The notes under the pieces: generated by a model | What the model saw: the letters and a program-made list of their open reading frames with translations, nothing else | Databases searched by the model: none | Told to the model about the DNA's origin: nothing | Program-made: the position numbers and the translations under genes | In this document: positions 1-6,167 of the stretch, one piece after another | How positions within the stretch are numbered: position 1 is the first letter of the stretch | Layout of the letters: each line of letters opens with the position of its first letter | Source: Actinomycetota bacterium | GTDB lineage: Bacteria > Actinomycetota > Humimicrobiia > Humimicrobiales > Humimicrobiaceae | Length of the DNA stretch: 8,186 nucleotides | Assembly (NCBI GenBank): GCA_023379515.1 | Contig: JAMCQQ010000101.1 | Coordinates: 1-8,186, forward strand | Direction: 5' to 3'

Positions 1-1
1 C

Positions 2-29
2 AAGGAAGGCATGAAGGGAAAATGCTGAA
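2..29 (+). repeat. 28-bp direct repeat, copy 1 (fused to regulator)
   Basis: Bases 2-29 are identical to 941-968. The shared block contains a purine-rich Shine-Dalgarno stretch and an ATG plus five bases (atgctgaa). The match stops at base 1 on the left and base 30 on the right. Here the block precedes a regulator that is missing half of its helix-turn-helix, so it looks like the E1 alpha leader joined to the regulator at short shared sequence. Confidence 0.9.
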
Positions 30-876
30 TATTTCAAGAACGAAAGTTTCACGATATTTGACTAAAGCAAAAAAAGAAAAAATAGTTCAAGTCAGAATTA
101 ATTCACCATGGGAAAAGTTTGAAGAGCTTGAGAACGAAATTGAAAGACGGTTTGGGATCAAAGAATGCCTGGTTGTTCCTGCATTTTCACAAGTTGATGA
201 AACATATAGACAGATGGCAGTTTCTCTGGGCAACCTTCTCGAGAGAATTTTAAAAGATGGGGATAATCTTGGAATAGGCTGGGGTGTAACTCTCAGGACA
301 GTAAGCGATTATTTGGAAACCAATAAAAAGATAAATATAAAAGTCATACCGCTTCTTGGAGGGTTGGGAAAGGTTGGGACAGGGGTTCACACAAACTCTG
401 TTGCAAAAACCATTGCTGATAAGTTTGGCGGGGTCAGCTACGTAATTCACTCCCCGGCGGTGCTGGACAGCAGGGAAACAAAGGAAATCATAACAAATGA
501 CAGCAATGTAAGGGAAATAATTGAAATGTCTGACGGTATAGACACAGCAATTATTGGCCTGAGCGATATCGGAGCTGATTCCACTATGATAAAAACCGGC
601 AACTTTAAAATTCAGGATTTTAAATATCTTGAGAGCCTTGGTGCCGTAGGGGACATTAATCTGATTTTTATAAATGAATCCGGCAACCCTGTTCCCACTG
701 AAATTGACGAGAGGATCGTCAGGGCCCCTCTTGATAAAATGCAAAAGATAAATAACGTTATCGGGGTAGCATTTGGGTCGAAAAAGATCAAAATAATTAC
801 AGGGGCGCTAAAGGGCAAGATTATAAACATACTAATTACTGATGAAGAAACTGCAGAGAAGCTGGTCAAAGGATAG
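22..876 (+). CDS. SorC/DeoR-family sugar-binding transcriptional regulator, N-terminus missing
   Basis: This is a DNA-binding regulator whose C-terminal domain binds a (phospho)sugar-like effector. The visible 284 residues begin inside the helix-turn-helix (MLNISRTKVSRYL, residues 1-13, is the recognition-helix part). The SorC effector domain follows, with GIGWG (84-88), LGGLG (112-116), GAVGDI (207-212) and the family-typical end GALKGKIINILITDEETA (261-278). Compared with LsrR-type proteins, about 35-40 N-terminal residues are absent. The frame stays open to base 1, but the seven upstream codons (QGRHEGK) do not look like the first helix of this fold. ATG 22 is therefore probably not the native start: it lies in a 28-bp copy of the E1 alpha leader (see the repeat at 2-29). 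The gene lies 84 bp upstream of E1 alpha on the same strand, so it may regulate the dehydrogenase genes; that is inference. Family assignment is firm, effector unknown. Confidence 0.88.
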   Translation: MLNISRTKVSRYLTKAKKEKIVQVRINSPWEKFEELENEIERRFGIKECLVVPAFSQVDETYRQMAVSLGNLLERILKDGDNLGIGWGVTLRTVSDYLETNKKINIKVIPLLGGLGKVGTGVHTNSVAKTIADKFGGVSYVIHSPAVLDSRETKEIITNDSNVREIIEMSDGIDTAIIGLSDIGADSTMIKTGNFKIQDFKYLESLGAVGDINLIFINESGNPVPTEIDERIVRAPLDKMQKINNVIGVAFGSKKIKIITGALKGKIINILITDEETAEKLVKG

Positions 877-940
877 AAATCAGATTTTAAGAAAAATAAG
901 CCGAAAGTAAAATTAAACTTTATATATTATTTTTATAAAT

Positions 941-968
941 AAGGAAGGCATGAAGGGAAAATGCTGAA
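941..968 (+). repeat. 28-bp direct repeat, copy 2 (native leader and start of E1 alpha)
   Basis: This is identical to bases 2-29. It contains AAGGAAGG and GAAGGG upstream of ATG 961, a plausible ribosome-binding region, and the first codons of E1 alpha. It is taken as the original copy because the protein that follows is complete. Confidence 0.85.
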
Positions 969-1998
969 AAAAATTGAGAAAAGAGAACAGGAAACTGCTT
1001 ACAGAATAATTGACGGACATAAAATCAGTAATTATTTTAAAGAGTTAAACCCTGAAATAAAAATTGAAATGCTTAAAAAAATGTATGAAATAAGACATTT
1101 TGAAGATCAGACAGAGCAATTTATTATCCGCGGTCAAATTCATGGAACCTGTCACTTGTATGTTGGCGAAGAAGCCACGGCGGTGGGGGCAATTTATGCG
1201 CTTGAAAAAAAAGATTATATAACTTCTACACACAGAGGTCATGGCCATTGTATTGCAAAGGGTGCAAATATTGACATTATGATGGCGGAACTACTGGGTA
1301 AAAAAACAGGCTATTGCAAAGGTAAGGGCGGATCAATGCATATAGCTGACGTTACAACAGGCAACCTTGGAGCAAATGGTATAGTTGGCGGAAGCATAGA
1401 TATTGCTACTGGGGCTGGTCTTACATGCAAGATAAAGGAAAAGGGGAAAATTGTTGCATGCTTCTTTGGGGATGGTGCGGCAAACAGAGGCAATTTCCAT
1501 GGTGCTCTTAATATGGCATCGATATGGGATTTACCGGTAATCTATATTTGTGAAAACAATATTTATGGAATGTCGATGCCTGTAAAAGAAGCTTTTAATA
1601 TCAGTAAAATTTCAGACAGAAAAATTTCCTACGGCATAGAAGGCCTTACAATTGATGGCAACAATGTGGTTGAGGTCTATAATACCGTCCGCCATTTTGC
1701 AGATTACTGCAGGACCGGCAAAGGGCCTGTTCTGATTGAATCTCTGACATATAGATGGAAAGGACATTCCAAGAGTGATGCACAGATTTACAGAAGCAGG
1801 GAAGAAGTCAAAGACTGGATGGAGAAAGATCCGATACCAGCATACAGGGAATTCCTGATTGATGAGAATATTTTAACCGAAGAAGAAGACAGAGAACTGG
1901 AAACCAAAGTTGTTAAGGAGTTGGATCATGCAATTAAATTTGCAGAGGAAAGTCCATTCCCCGACCCTGACACAGTTGAGGAAGATGTCTATGCTTGA
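961..1998 (+). CDS. acoA/pdhA: Thiamine-diphosphate-dependent dehydrogenase E1 component, alpha subunit (acetoin/pyruvate type)
   Basis: This 345-residue protein is the alpha subunit of the heterotetrameric E1, which decarboxylates a 2-oxo acid (or cleaves acetoin) on thiamine diphosphate and passes the acyl group to lipoyl-E2. Visible features are HRGHGHCIAKG (91-101), GKGGSMHIAD (121-130), the ThDP/Mg motif from GDG (170-172) to NN (199-200), and the C-terminal active-site loop region YRWKGHSKSD (264-273). Length is slightly above the usual 320-335 because of about 35 extra N-terminal residues. ATG 961 has GAAGGG just upstream. The phrases DYITSTHRGHGHCIAKG and LGANGIVGG are typical of AcoA-like E1 alpha, but some pyruvate dehydrogenases share them, so the substrate is not settled. 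It is followed after 196 bp, including a MITE, by the beta subunit. Confidence 0.95.
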   Translation: MLKKIEKREQETAYRIIDGHKISNYFKELNPEIKIEMLKKMYEIRHFEDQTEQFIIRGQIHGTCHLYVGEEATAVGAIYALEKKDYITSTHRGHGHCIAKGANIDIMMAELLGKKTGYCKGKGGSMHIADVTTGNLGANGIVGGSIDIATGAGLTCKIKEKGKIVACFFGDGAANRGNFHGALNMASIWDLPVIYICENNIYGMSMPVKEAFNISKISDRKISYGIEGLTIDGNNVVEVYNTVRHFADYCRTGKGPVLIESLTYRWKGHSKSDAQIYRSREEVKDWMEKDPIPAYREFLIDENILTEEEDRELETKVVKELDHAIKFAEESPFPDPDTVEEDVYA

Positions 1999-2017
1999 TG
2001 CTTTATAAGTATTTTCT

Positions 2018-2093
2018 GGGAGCATCTAAAATTTCGTGATAGCAATAAAGGAAAATTTTATTTATTTTTTATCACGAAATTTTAGATGCTAAC
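2018..2093. mobile_element. MITE-like element, short copy (76 bp) with 9-bp target duplication
   Basis: A perfect 21-bp inverted repeat (2021-2041 against 2070-2090, beginning AGCATCTAAAATTTCG) encloses a 28-nt AT-rich loop. The direct repeat GTATTTTCT occurs at 2009-2017 and again at 2094-2102, which puts the element ends at 2018 (GGG-AGCATCT) and 2093 (AGATGCT-AAC). The second copy at 3289-3429 has the same ends and a different 9-bp duplication. There is no transposase inside, so mobilisation would need one in trans. Transcribed, it would form a long hairpin in the E1 alpha/E1 beta spacer. Confidence 0.87.
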
Positions 2094-2177
2094 GTATTTT
2101 CTCAGAGCTTAAGATTACGGGTTTATCAGATAAATGATTTAAACATCAAGCGCTTTTTATATTTTTTTACATTATGG

Positions 2178-2183
2178 AAAGGA
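2178..2183 (+). promoter_or_regulatory. Ribosome-binding site deciding the E1 beta start
   Basis: AAAGGA (within GGAAAGGA, 2176-2183) lies 11 nt before ATG 2195. The in-frame ATG at 2174 has only T-rich sequence before it and overlaps this site, so ATG 2195 is preferred. Confidence 0.6.
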
Positions 2184-2194
2184 TATCAATAAAA

Positions 2195-3187
2195 ATGAGA
2201 GAAATAACCTACCTGGAGGCGATAAGGGAGGCGATGCAGCAGGTTATGGAGAAAAACGGCGACGTCTATCTTATCGGTGAAGATGTTGCTGAATATGGCG
2301 GGGCTTTTGGTGTTTCTGCCGGAATGCTTGAGGAATTCGGAAAAGAAAGGGTAAGAAATACTCCGATTTCCGAGGATGCAATAATTGGCGTTGCAACAGG
2401 AAGCGCAGTTACGGGAATGCGGCCGATCGCAGAAATAATGTTTTCTGATTTCATTACGATTGCCATGGATGAAATAGCTAACCAGGCAGCAAAAATAAGA
2501 TATATGTTCGGAGGCAAGGCAAAGGTTCCAATGGTTATCAGAGCAGCGGGCGGAGGCGGAACAGGTGCTGCAGCACAACATTCTCAAAGTCTTGAGGCGA
2601 TTGTTTCCCATATACCCGGATTAAAAGTTGTAATGCCTTCGTGTCCATATGATGCAAAAGGATTGCTGATTGCTGCAATCAATGACGATAATCCGGTAAT
2701 ATTTATAGAGCACAAACTCCTTTACAAGAATAAAAAATACATTCAGCACGTCCCCGAAGAAATTTATGAAATTCCGCTTGGTTTGGCGGATATCAAAAGA
2801 CAAGGAAAAGACATTACTATCGTTGCAACATCTCTTATGGTACAGAAATCGCTTGAAGCGGCGGATGTTTTAAAAAATGAGAACCACATCGAATGCGAAG
2901 TAGTTGATGTGAGAACTTTAAGGCCATTGGATTTTGATACCATATTGATCTCTTTGGGAAAGACCGGGAAACTTGTTTGCGTTGAAGAAGCCTGCAGCTT
3001 TGGCGGATATATGGGCGAAATTGCTGCTCAGGTTGCAGAAAAAGGCTTCGATCTTCTGGATGCTCCGATAATGAGGATAGCCGGAAAAAATTGTCCCGTA
3101 CCCTACAGTCTGGTTCTGGAGCAGGAGATGATACCAAATACTGAAAGGATCAAAAAAGGCGTGCTTCAGGTTTTGAATATGGCTTAA
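2195..3187 (+). CDS. acoB/pdhB: Thiamine-diphosphate-dependent dehydrogenase E1 component, beta subunit
   Basis: This 330-residue protein is the beta subunit of E1; it completes the ThDP site at the alpha/beta interface and helps dock E1 on E2. Starting at MREITYLEAI, residues are GEDVAEYGGAFG (28-39), TPISE with Glu60 (the glutamate expected to contact the thiamine aminopyrimidine), and AAQHSQSLEA with His129, matching the family's catalytic histidine. The C-terminal transketolase-like domain has VVDVRTLRPLD and VEEACSFGG. Length is normal. An in-frame ATG at 2174 would add seven residues (MERISIK) but lacks a Shine-Dalgarno site. The sequence resembles AcoB and PdhB; it pairs with the E1 alpha upstream. 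It ends 101 bp before the second MITE. Confidence 0.95.
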   Translation: MREITYLEAIREAMQQVMEKNGDVYLIGEDVAEYGGAFGVSAGMLEEFGKERVRNTPISEDAIIGVATGSAVTGMRPIAEIMFSDFITIAMDEIANQAAKIRYMFGGKAKVPMVIRAAGGGGTGAAAQHSQSLEAIVSHIPGLKVVMPSCPYDAKGLLIAAINDDNPVIFIEHKLLYKNKKYIQHVPEEIYEIPLGLADIKRQGKDITIVATSLMVQKSLEAADVLKNENHIECEVVDVRTLRPLDFDTILISLGKTGKLVCVEEACSFGGYMGEIAAQVAEKGFDLLDAPIMRIAGKNCPVPYSLVLEQEMIPNTERIKKGVLQVLNMA

Positions 3188-3288
3188 ATCACGCCTGTCT
3201 GATCAGTTATTTTATCCTGACTATTTTTAGTATACAATGTGTCCAATGAAGCAGGTTTACTTAAGCTAAATAATATTATAAATATTAA

Positions 3289-3429
3289 GGAAGCATCTAA
3301 AATTTCGTGATAGCAATAAAGGAAAATTTTAAGAGCCATGATGGGTATTTCAAAAACACGCAGGCTTTTCCCCGGCGAGTAAAAGCGGCTTATCAATTTA
3401 TTTTTTATCACGAAATTTTAGATGCTGAC
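3289..3429. mobile_element. MITE-like element, long copy (141 bp) with 9-bp target duplication
   Basis: It has the same 21-bp perfect terminal inverted repeats as the 2018-2093 element (3292-3312 against 3406-3426). The direct repeat AAATATTAA at 3280-3288 and 3430-3438 marks the ends (GGA-AGCATCT and AGATGCT-GAC). Compared with the short copy it has 65 extra bp in the core (about 3332-3396), which are more GC-rich and hold a small GCTTTT/AAAAGC inverted repeat. All other internal sequence is identical, so one copy is an internal deletion (or insertion) derivative of the other. No convincing protein is encoded. It lies between E1 beta and E2. Confidence 0.9.
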
Positions 3430-3454
3430 AAATATTAAAAATTAATTTATTAAA

Positions 3455-3482
3455 TTGAAATAATTTGTTAAATTAATATATT
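3455..3482 (+). promoter_or_regulatory. Candidate sigma-70 promoter upstream of E2
   Basis: TTGAAA (3455-3460), a 16-nt spacer and TATATT (3477-3482) each differ by one base from the consensus. The region 3430-3556 is very AT-rich, so chance matches are likely. If real, it would give E2 and the genes after it their own transcript after the MITE insertion separated them from E1. Confidence 0.35.
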
Positions 3483-3557
3483 CTGATATATATCCTGAGA
3501 ATAATAATAAATACTAATTAATAATTAAATTGAGAATTAAGAGAAAAACTAGTTCTT

Positions 3558-3563
3558 GGAGGG
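3558..3563 (+). promoter_or_regulatory. Ribosome-binding site deciding the E2 start
   Basis: GGAGGG lies seven nt before ATG 3571, at ideal spacing. The in-frame TTG at 3556 would overlap this site and add five residues (MEGVK) before the normal lipoyl-domain start MHEVIMPKLG, so ATG 3571 is chosen. Confidence 0.8.
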
Positions 3564-3570
3564 AGTTAAA

Positions 3571-5043
3571 ATGCATGAAGTGATAATGCCAAAATTAGGA
3601 TTGACCATGGAGACGGGAGTAATTGAAAAGTGGCATAAAAAAGAAGGTGATAAGGTAGAACCCGGAGAAGTATTATTTGAGGTAATGACCGATAAAGTAT
3701 CTCTTGAAGTTGAAGCTTATAATTCGGGAATTTTAAGGAAAATAATCAGGGCTGAAGGCGAAGAGGTCCCGGTTACTGAAGTCATTGCATATATCGGATC
3801 TGTGGATGAACCTGTACCAGAAACTTCTGCATCAAAAACCACTCCATCGAAAACCTTAGATGCTAAGGAAACTGTTCCTGCAGAAGTAACAGCCCGGATA
3901 CAACAAGGAGAAACTTCTAAATCAGATAATAAAGCAGAAGATTCTAAAATTAAGATTTCACCGCTTGCAAGAAATATTGCAGAGAAAAAAGGAGTGGACA
4001 TTTCCAAAATTATAGGAACGGGTCCCGGCGGCAGAATTGTAAAGGAAGATATTGAAGCCTATATAGAAACGGGATCAATAAAAGTATCAGGTCAGCCTGA
4101 ACCTGCAGCTGCCGGTGGTACCGAGAGCACGGAAAGGTTAAAAATATCACCTCTTGCAAGAAGCCTTGCTAAAGAGATGGGAATAGATTATTTAAAAGAA
4201 CCAATTATAGGAACGGGTCCCGGCGGTAGAATTGTAAAGGAAGACATAACTGCTTTTGCAGAAAAGCTAAAATCCGGAGCAGTTGACCAAAGAGGAGCTG
4301 TTTCAGCAGTTGCCGCAGCTTCATCTGGTGCGGTATCCGTTACAGCGGCAAAAATTAAATCCTCAACTCCGCTTAAAGGCATGAGAAAATTAATTGCCGA
4401 GAGAATGCTTTATTCAAAACAGAATATTCCTCACATTATATTGACATCTGTAATGGACGTGGATGCTTTGATTGCTCTCAGGGAAAAAATAAAGGATAAG
4501 GTCAGCGCAGTTTATAATACAAAAATAACATATACGGATTTTATCATCAAGGCTTGCGCAACCGTTCTTGCTGAACAGCCCAATGTTAACTCGTCTCTGG
4601 TAAATGAGAACCAGGTAGTTTATGAGGATGTAAATATAGGTTTGGCAGTGTCAATTGAATCGGGGCTGATTGTACCTACAATATACAATGCAGATAAGCT
4701 AAGTGTTTTTGAGATTGCAAAAAAACGGGCAGAGCTTATTGAAAAAGCGAAACAGGGAAAACTTAAAATAGAAGAGATAACCAATGGAACCTTTACGATA
4801 AGCAATCTCGGAATGTTTGGCATAAGGATATTTACAGCCATAATCAATCCGCCGCAGGGAGCAATTCTTATGGTAGGCGGGGTATACAAGGCACCTGCAT
4901 TTGTGGGTGACAGGGTTGAGCCAAAGCAGTTTATGGAAATATCGGTAGCAGTTGATCACAGGATTATTGATGGAGCCGACGGGGCAAGATATTTGCAAAG
5001 GCTGAAAGAGATAATAGAAAATCCTGAGCTGCTTTTGATTTAA
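3571..5043 (+). CDS. acoC/pdhC: Dihydrolipoyl acyltransferase (E2) with one lipoyl domain and two tandem peripheral-subunit-binding domains
   Basis: This 490-residue protein is the core of the complex: the swinging lipoyl arm takes the acyl group from E1 and the catalytic domain moves it to CoA. Residues 1-77 are a biotinyl/lipoyl domain with the lipoyl lysine at K42 in MTDKVS. A flexible linker (78-126) follows. Residues 127-165 (KISPLARNIAEKKG...GTGPGGRIVKEDI) and 191-231 (KISPLARSLAKEMG...GTGPGGRIVKEDI) are two complete E1/E3-binding domains; most E2 proteins have one. A second Ala/Val/Ser-rich linker (about 233-262) leads to the acyltransferase domain (265-490), with the catalytic DHRIIDG motif at 462-468 (His463, Asp467). 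The frame is intact. Substrate class (acetyl) fits the E1 type, but pyruvate versus acetoin is not resolved. Confidence 0.95.
   Translation: MHEVIMPKLGLTMETGVIEKWHKKEGDKVEPGEVLFEVMTDKVSLEVEAYNSGILRKIIRAEGEEVPVTEVIAYIGSVDEPVPETSASKTTPSKTLDAKETVPAEVTARIQQGETSKSDNKAEDSKIKISPLARNIAEKKGVDISKIIGTGPGGRIVKEDIEAYIETGSIKVSGQPEPAAAGGTESTERLKISPLARSLAKEMGIDYLKEPIIGTGPGGRIVKEDITAFAEKLKSGAVDQRGAVSAVAAASSGAVSVTAAKIKSSTPLKGMRKLIAERMLYSKQNIPHIILTSVMDVDALIALREKIKDKVSAVYNTKITYTDFIIKACATVLAEQPNVNSSLVNENQVVYEDVNIGLAVSIESGLIVPTIYNADKLSVFEIAKKRAELIEKAKQGKLKIEEITNGTFTISNLGMFGIRIFTAIINPPQGAILMVGGVYKAPAFVGDRVEPKQFMEISVAVDHRIIDGADGARYLQRLKEIIENPELLLI
4009..4050 (+). repeat. Duplicated binding-domain segment, copy 1
   Basis: About 42 bp encoding IIGTGPGGRIVKED match the segment near 4205-4246 with one mismatch (24 identical bases, one silent change, then 17 identical). 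Such similarity at the DNA level points to a recent duplication or gene conversion within the E2 gene. Confidence 0.8.
4205..4246 (+). repeat. Duplicated binding-domain segment, copy 2
   Basis: This is the partner of the segment near 4009-4050, 196 bp downstream and in frame. The single difference (GGC against GGT) is silent. Outside this block the two binding domains differ more, with a two-residue length difference before the GTGPGG loop. Confidence 0.8.
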
Positions 5044-5062
5044 AAAAATACAATTTATAAAA

Positions 5063-5410
5063 ATGAAAGACGAAGAAGCAAAAATAACTCTCTTCTGCAT
5101 AAGCTGTAATGAGGAAACTCCGCATACCGTGCAGTATATCGGCAGCTTTTTGCGCAGCGTGTCCTGCGATAACTGCACAAAGAAAATAGAGATAGACAGA
5201 CGGCATCTTAGGACCGTTTTTGCTGAAGATTTCATTGACAGAATACTTACAAAGCCTCACAGAATGACTGAAGATATGAAGAAAGCGGTCGCCACCCTTA
5301 TGCCATTTTTCCCGAAGCGGCTTATAAAAGAGCCCTTGAAAGTGCTTAAGGAAATATATGCGATCCTGAAGAAAGAAAACGAAGAAAAAGATAAATCAGA
5401 AAACGAATAA
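5063..5410 (+). CDS. Small zinc-ribbon-like protein of unknown function
   Basis: I do not recognise a characterised family. The 115-residue protein has two CxxC pairs (Cys12/Cys15 and Cys35/Cys38) with HTVQYIG between them, as in a treble-clef or rubredoxin-like zinc knuckle. A basic, probably helical segment (about 45-110) follows and ends in a charged Lys/Glu-rich tail. There is no signal peptide and no clear membrane segment, so it is probably cytoplasmic. It starts 19 bp after the E2 stop, with no strong Shine-Dalgarno, which suggests co-transcription and perhaps coupling with E2. Its last 15 bp overlap the 3' end of lipB on the other strand. The position suggests a role linked to the dehydrogenase or its lipoylation, but this is inference only. 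Confidence 0.75.
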   Translation: MKDEEAKITLFCISCNEETPHTVQYIGSFLRSVSCDNCTKKIEIDRRHLRTVFAEDFIDRILTKPHRMTEDMKKAVATLMPFFPKRLIKEPLKVLKEIYAILKKENEEKDKSENE

Positions 5411-6115
5411 ATTACTCTTTATTTTAAATATTTTACAAAAATTTAAAAGCACCTGTTCTTTGACATCACCGATGGGAATATTTTTATTTAAGATTTTTTT
5501 CATGGAAGTTTGGTTATAATCTTTCAAACCACATGCAATGATATTGTTGAAATAATTCAGATCTACATTTACGTTTAAGGCAAAGCCATGGATTGTTATC
5601 CATTTTTTTACATGCAAGCCTATGGAAGCTATTTTATTACTGCCGGTAAAAACACCCCTTAACTTATCTATCCTTGTTCCCTTGATATCATACTGATTCA
5701 GGAAATCAATTATTACCTGCTCCAGGTTCCATATGAATGAGGTCAGGTCCTTTTCAAAATGCGTGAGATTGATGATTGGATAGCACACTAATTGGCCCGG
5801 ACCATGAAAAGTAATATCACCTCCGCGGTTGGATTGAACAAGCTCTATACCTTGTTCCTTCAAGCTTTCTTTTCCGGCAAGCAAATTCTCTGTTTTACCG
5901 CTGTTTCCAATTGTTATCACAGGATAATGTTCAAGGAGTAAAATTAAACTGCGGATTTGCCCTATCCTTACTTTTTCAAATAAATGCATCTGAACCCGGA
6001 ATGCATCGTCATAGCCAATCAGTCCGAGATCAAGACAGGGAATTTCTTCCGTCCCTTCATATCTTTCGATGTAATTTTCGATTTTACCGGTTAGATTATT
6101 TTTAGTATTTGTCAT
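5396..6115 (-). CDS. lipB: Lipoyl(octanoyl) transferase LipB
   Basis: This 239-residue enzyme transfers octanoate from octanoyl-ACP to the lipoyl-domain lysine of E2-type proteins; LipA then inserts sulphur. Family motifs are SNRGGDITFHGPGQLVCYP (95-113), the catalytic lysine in NKIASIG (Lys161), KWITIHGFALNV (171-182) and the acyl-accepting cysteine in IIACGL (Cys195). The residue before this cysteine is Ala where Pro is usual. The first 27 residues precede the usual LipB start region, and no clear Shine-Dalgarno precedes ATG 6115, so a later start cannot be excluded. The gene runs against its neighbours: its 3' end overlaps the zinc-ribbon gene by 15 bp, and 52 bp separate its start from lpdA. 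Its natural target in this cluster is K42 of E2. Confidence 0.95.
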   Translation of the reverse strand: MTNTKNNLTGKIENYIERYEGTEEIPCLDLGLIGYDDAFRVQMHLFEKVRIGQIRSLILLLEHYPVITIGNSGKTENLLAGKESLKEQGIELVQSNRGGDITFHGPGQLVCYPIINLTHFEKDLTSFIWNLEQVIIDFLNQYDIKGTRIDKLRGVFTGSNKIASIGLHVKKWITIHGFALNVNVDLNYFNNIIACGLKDYNQTSMKKILNKNIPIGDVKEQVLLNFCKIFKIKSNLFVF

Positions 6116-6151
6116 TTAGTTTTTAATTTAAAGTAATTTTTTAATTTTAGC

Positions 6152-6157
6152 AAGGAG
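6152..6157 (+). promoter_or_regulatory. Ribosome-binding site of lpdA
   Basis: AAGGAG lies 10 nt upstream of ATG 6168 in the 52-bp divergent spacer between lipB and lpdA. The rest of the spacer is AT-rich and could hold back-to-back promoters, but no pair of boxes stands out. Confidence 0.7.
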
Positions 6158-6167
6158 TTGAATTTTT

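Noticed and set aside
877..940. TATATTAT box upstream of E1 alpha as a promoter
   Set aside because: There is no matching -35 box, and the region is so AT-rich that -10-like strings are expected.
2021..2090. MITE hairpin as a rho-independent terminator of E1 alpha
   Set aside because: The stem is AT-rich and not followed by a U-run; the 9-bp duplication explains it as a mobile element.
2174..2194. ATG 2174 as the E1 beta start
   Set aside because: It has no Shine-Dalgarno; the GGAAAGGA site lies after it and fits ATG 2195, which gives the usual N-terminus.
3188..3279. Short palindrome CTGATCAG and TAGTATAC-like sites after E1 beta as operators
   Set aside because: These are 8-bp palindromes expected by chance; nothing links them to a regulator.
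3184..3411. Minus-strand open frame through the long MITE as a transposase remnant
   Set aside because: It runs from unique flanking DNA through the repeat, is short and has no recognisable transposase motif.
3556..3570. TTG 3556 as the E2 start
   Set aside because: It overlaps the GGAGGG ribosome-binding site of ATG 3571.
3856..3866. TTAGATGCTAA in E2, resembling the MITE right end
   Set aside because: Only 11 bp match, within an intact coding linker, with no partner repeat or target duplication.
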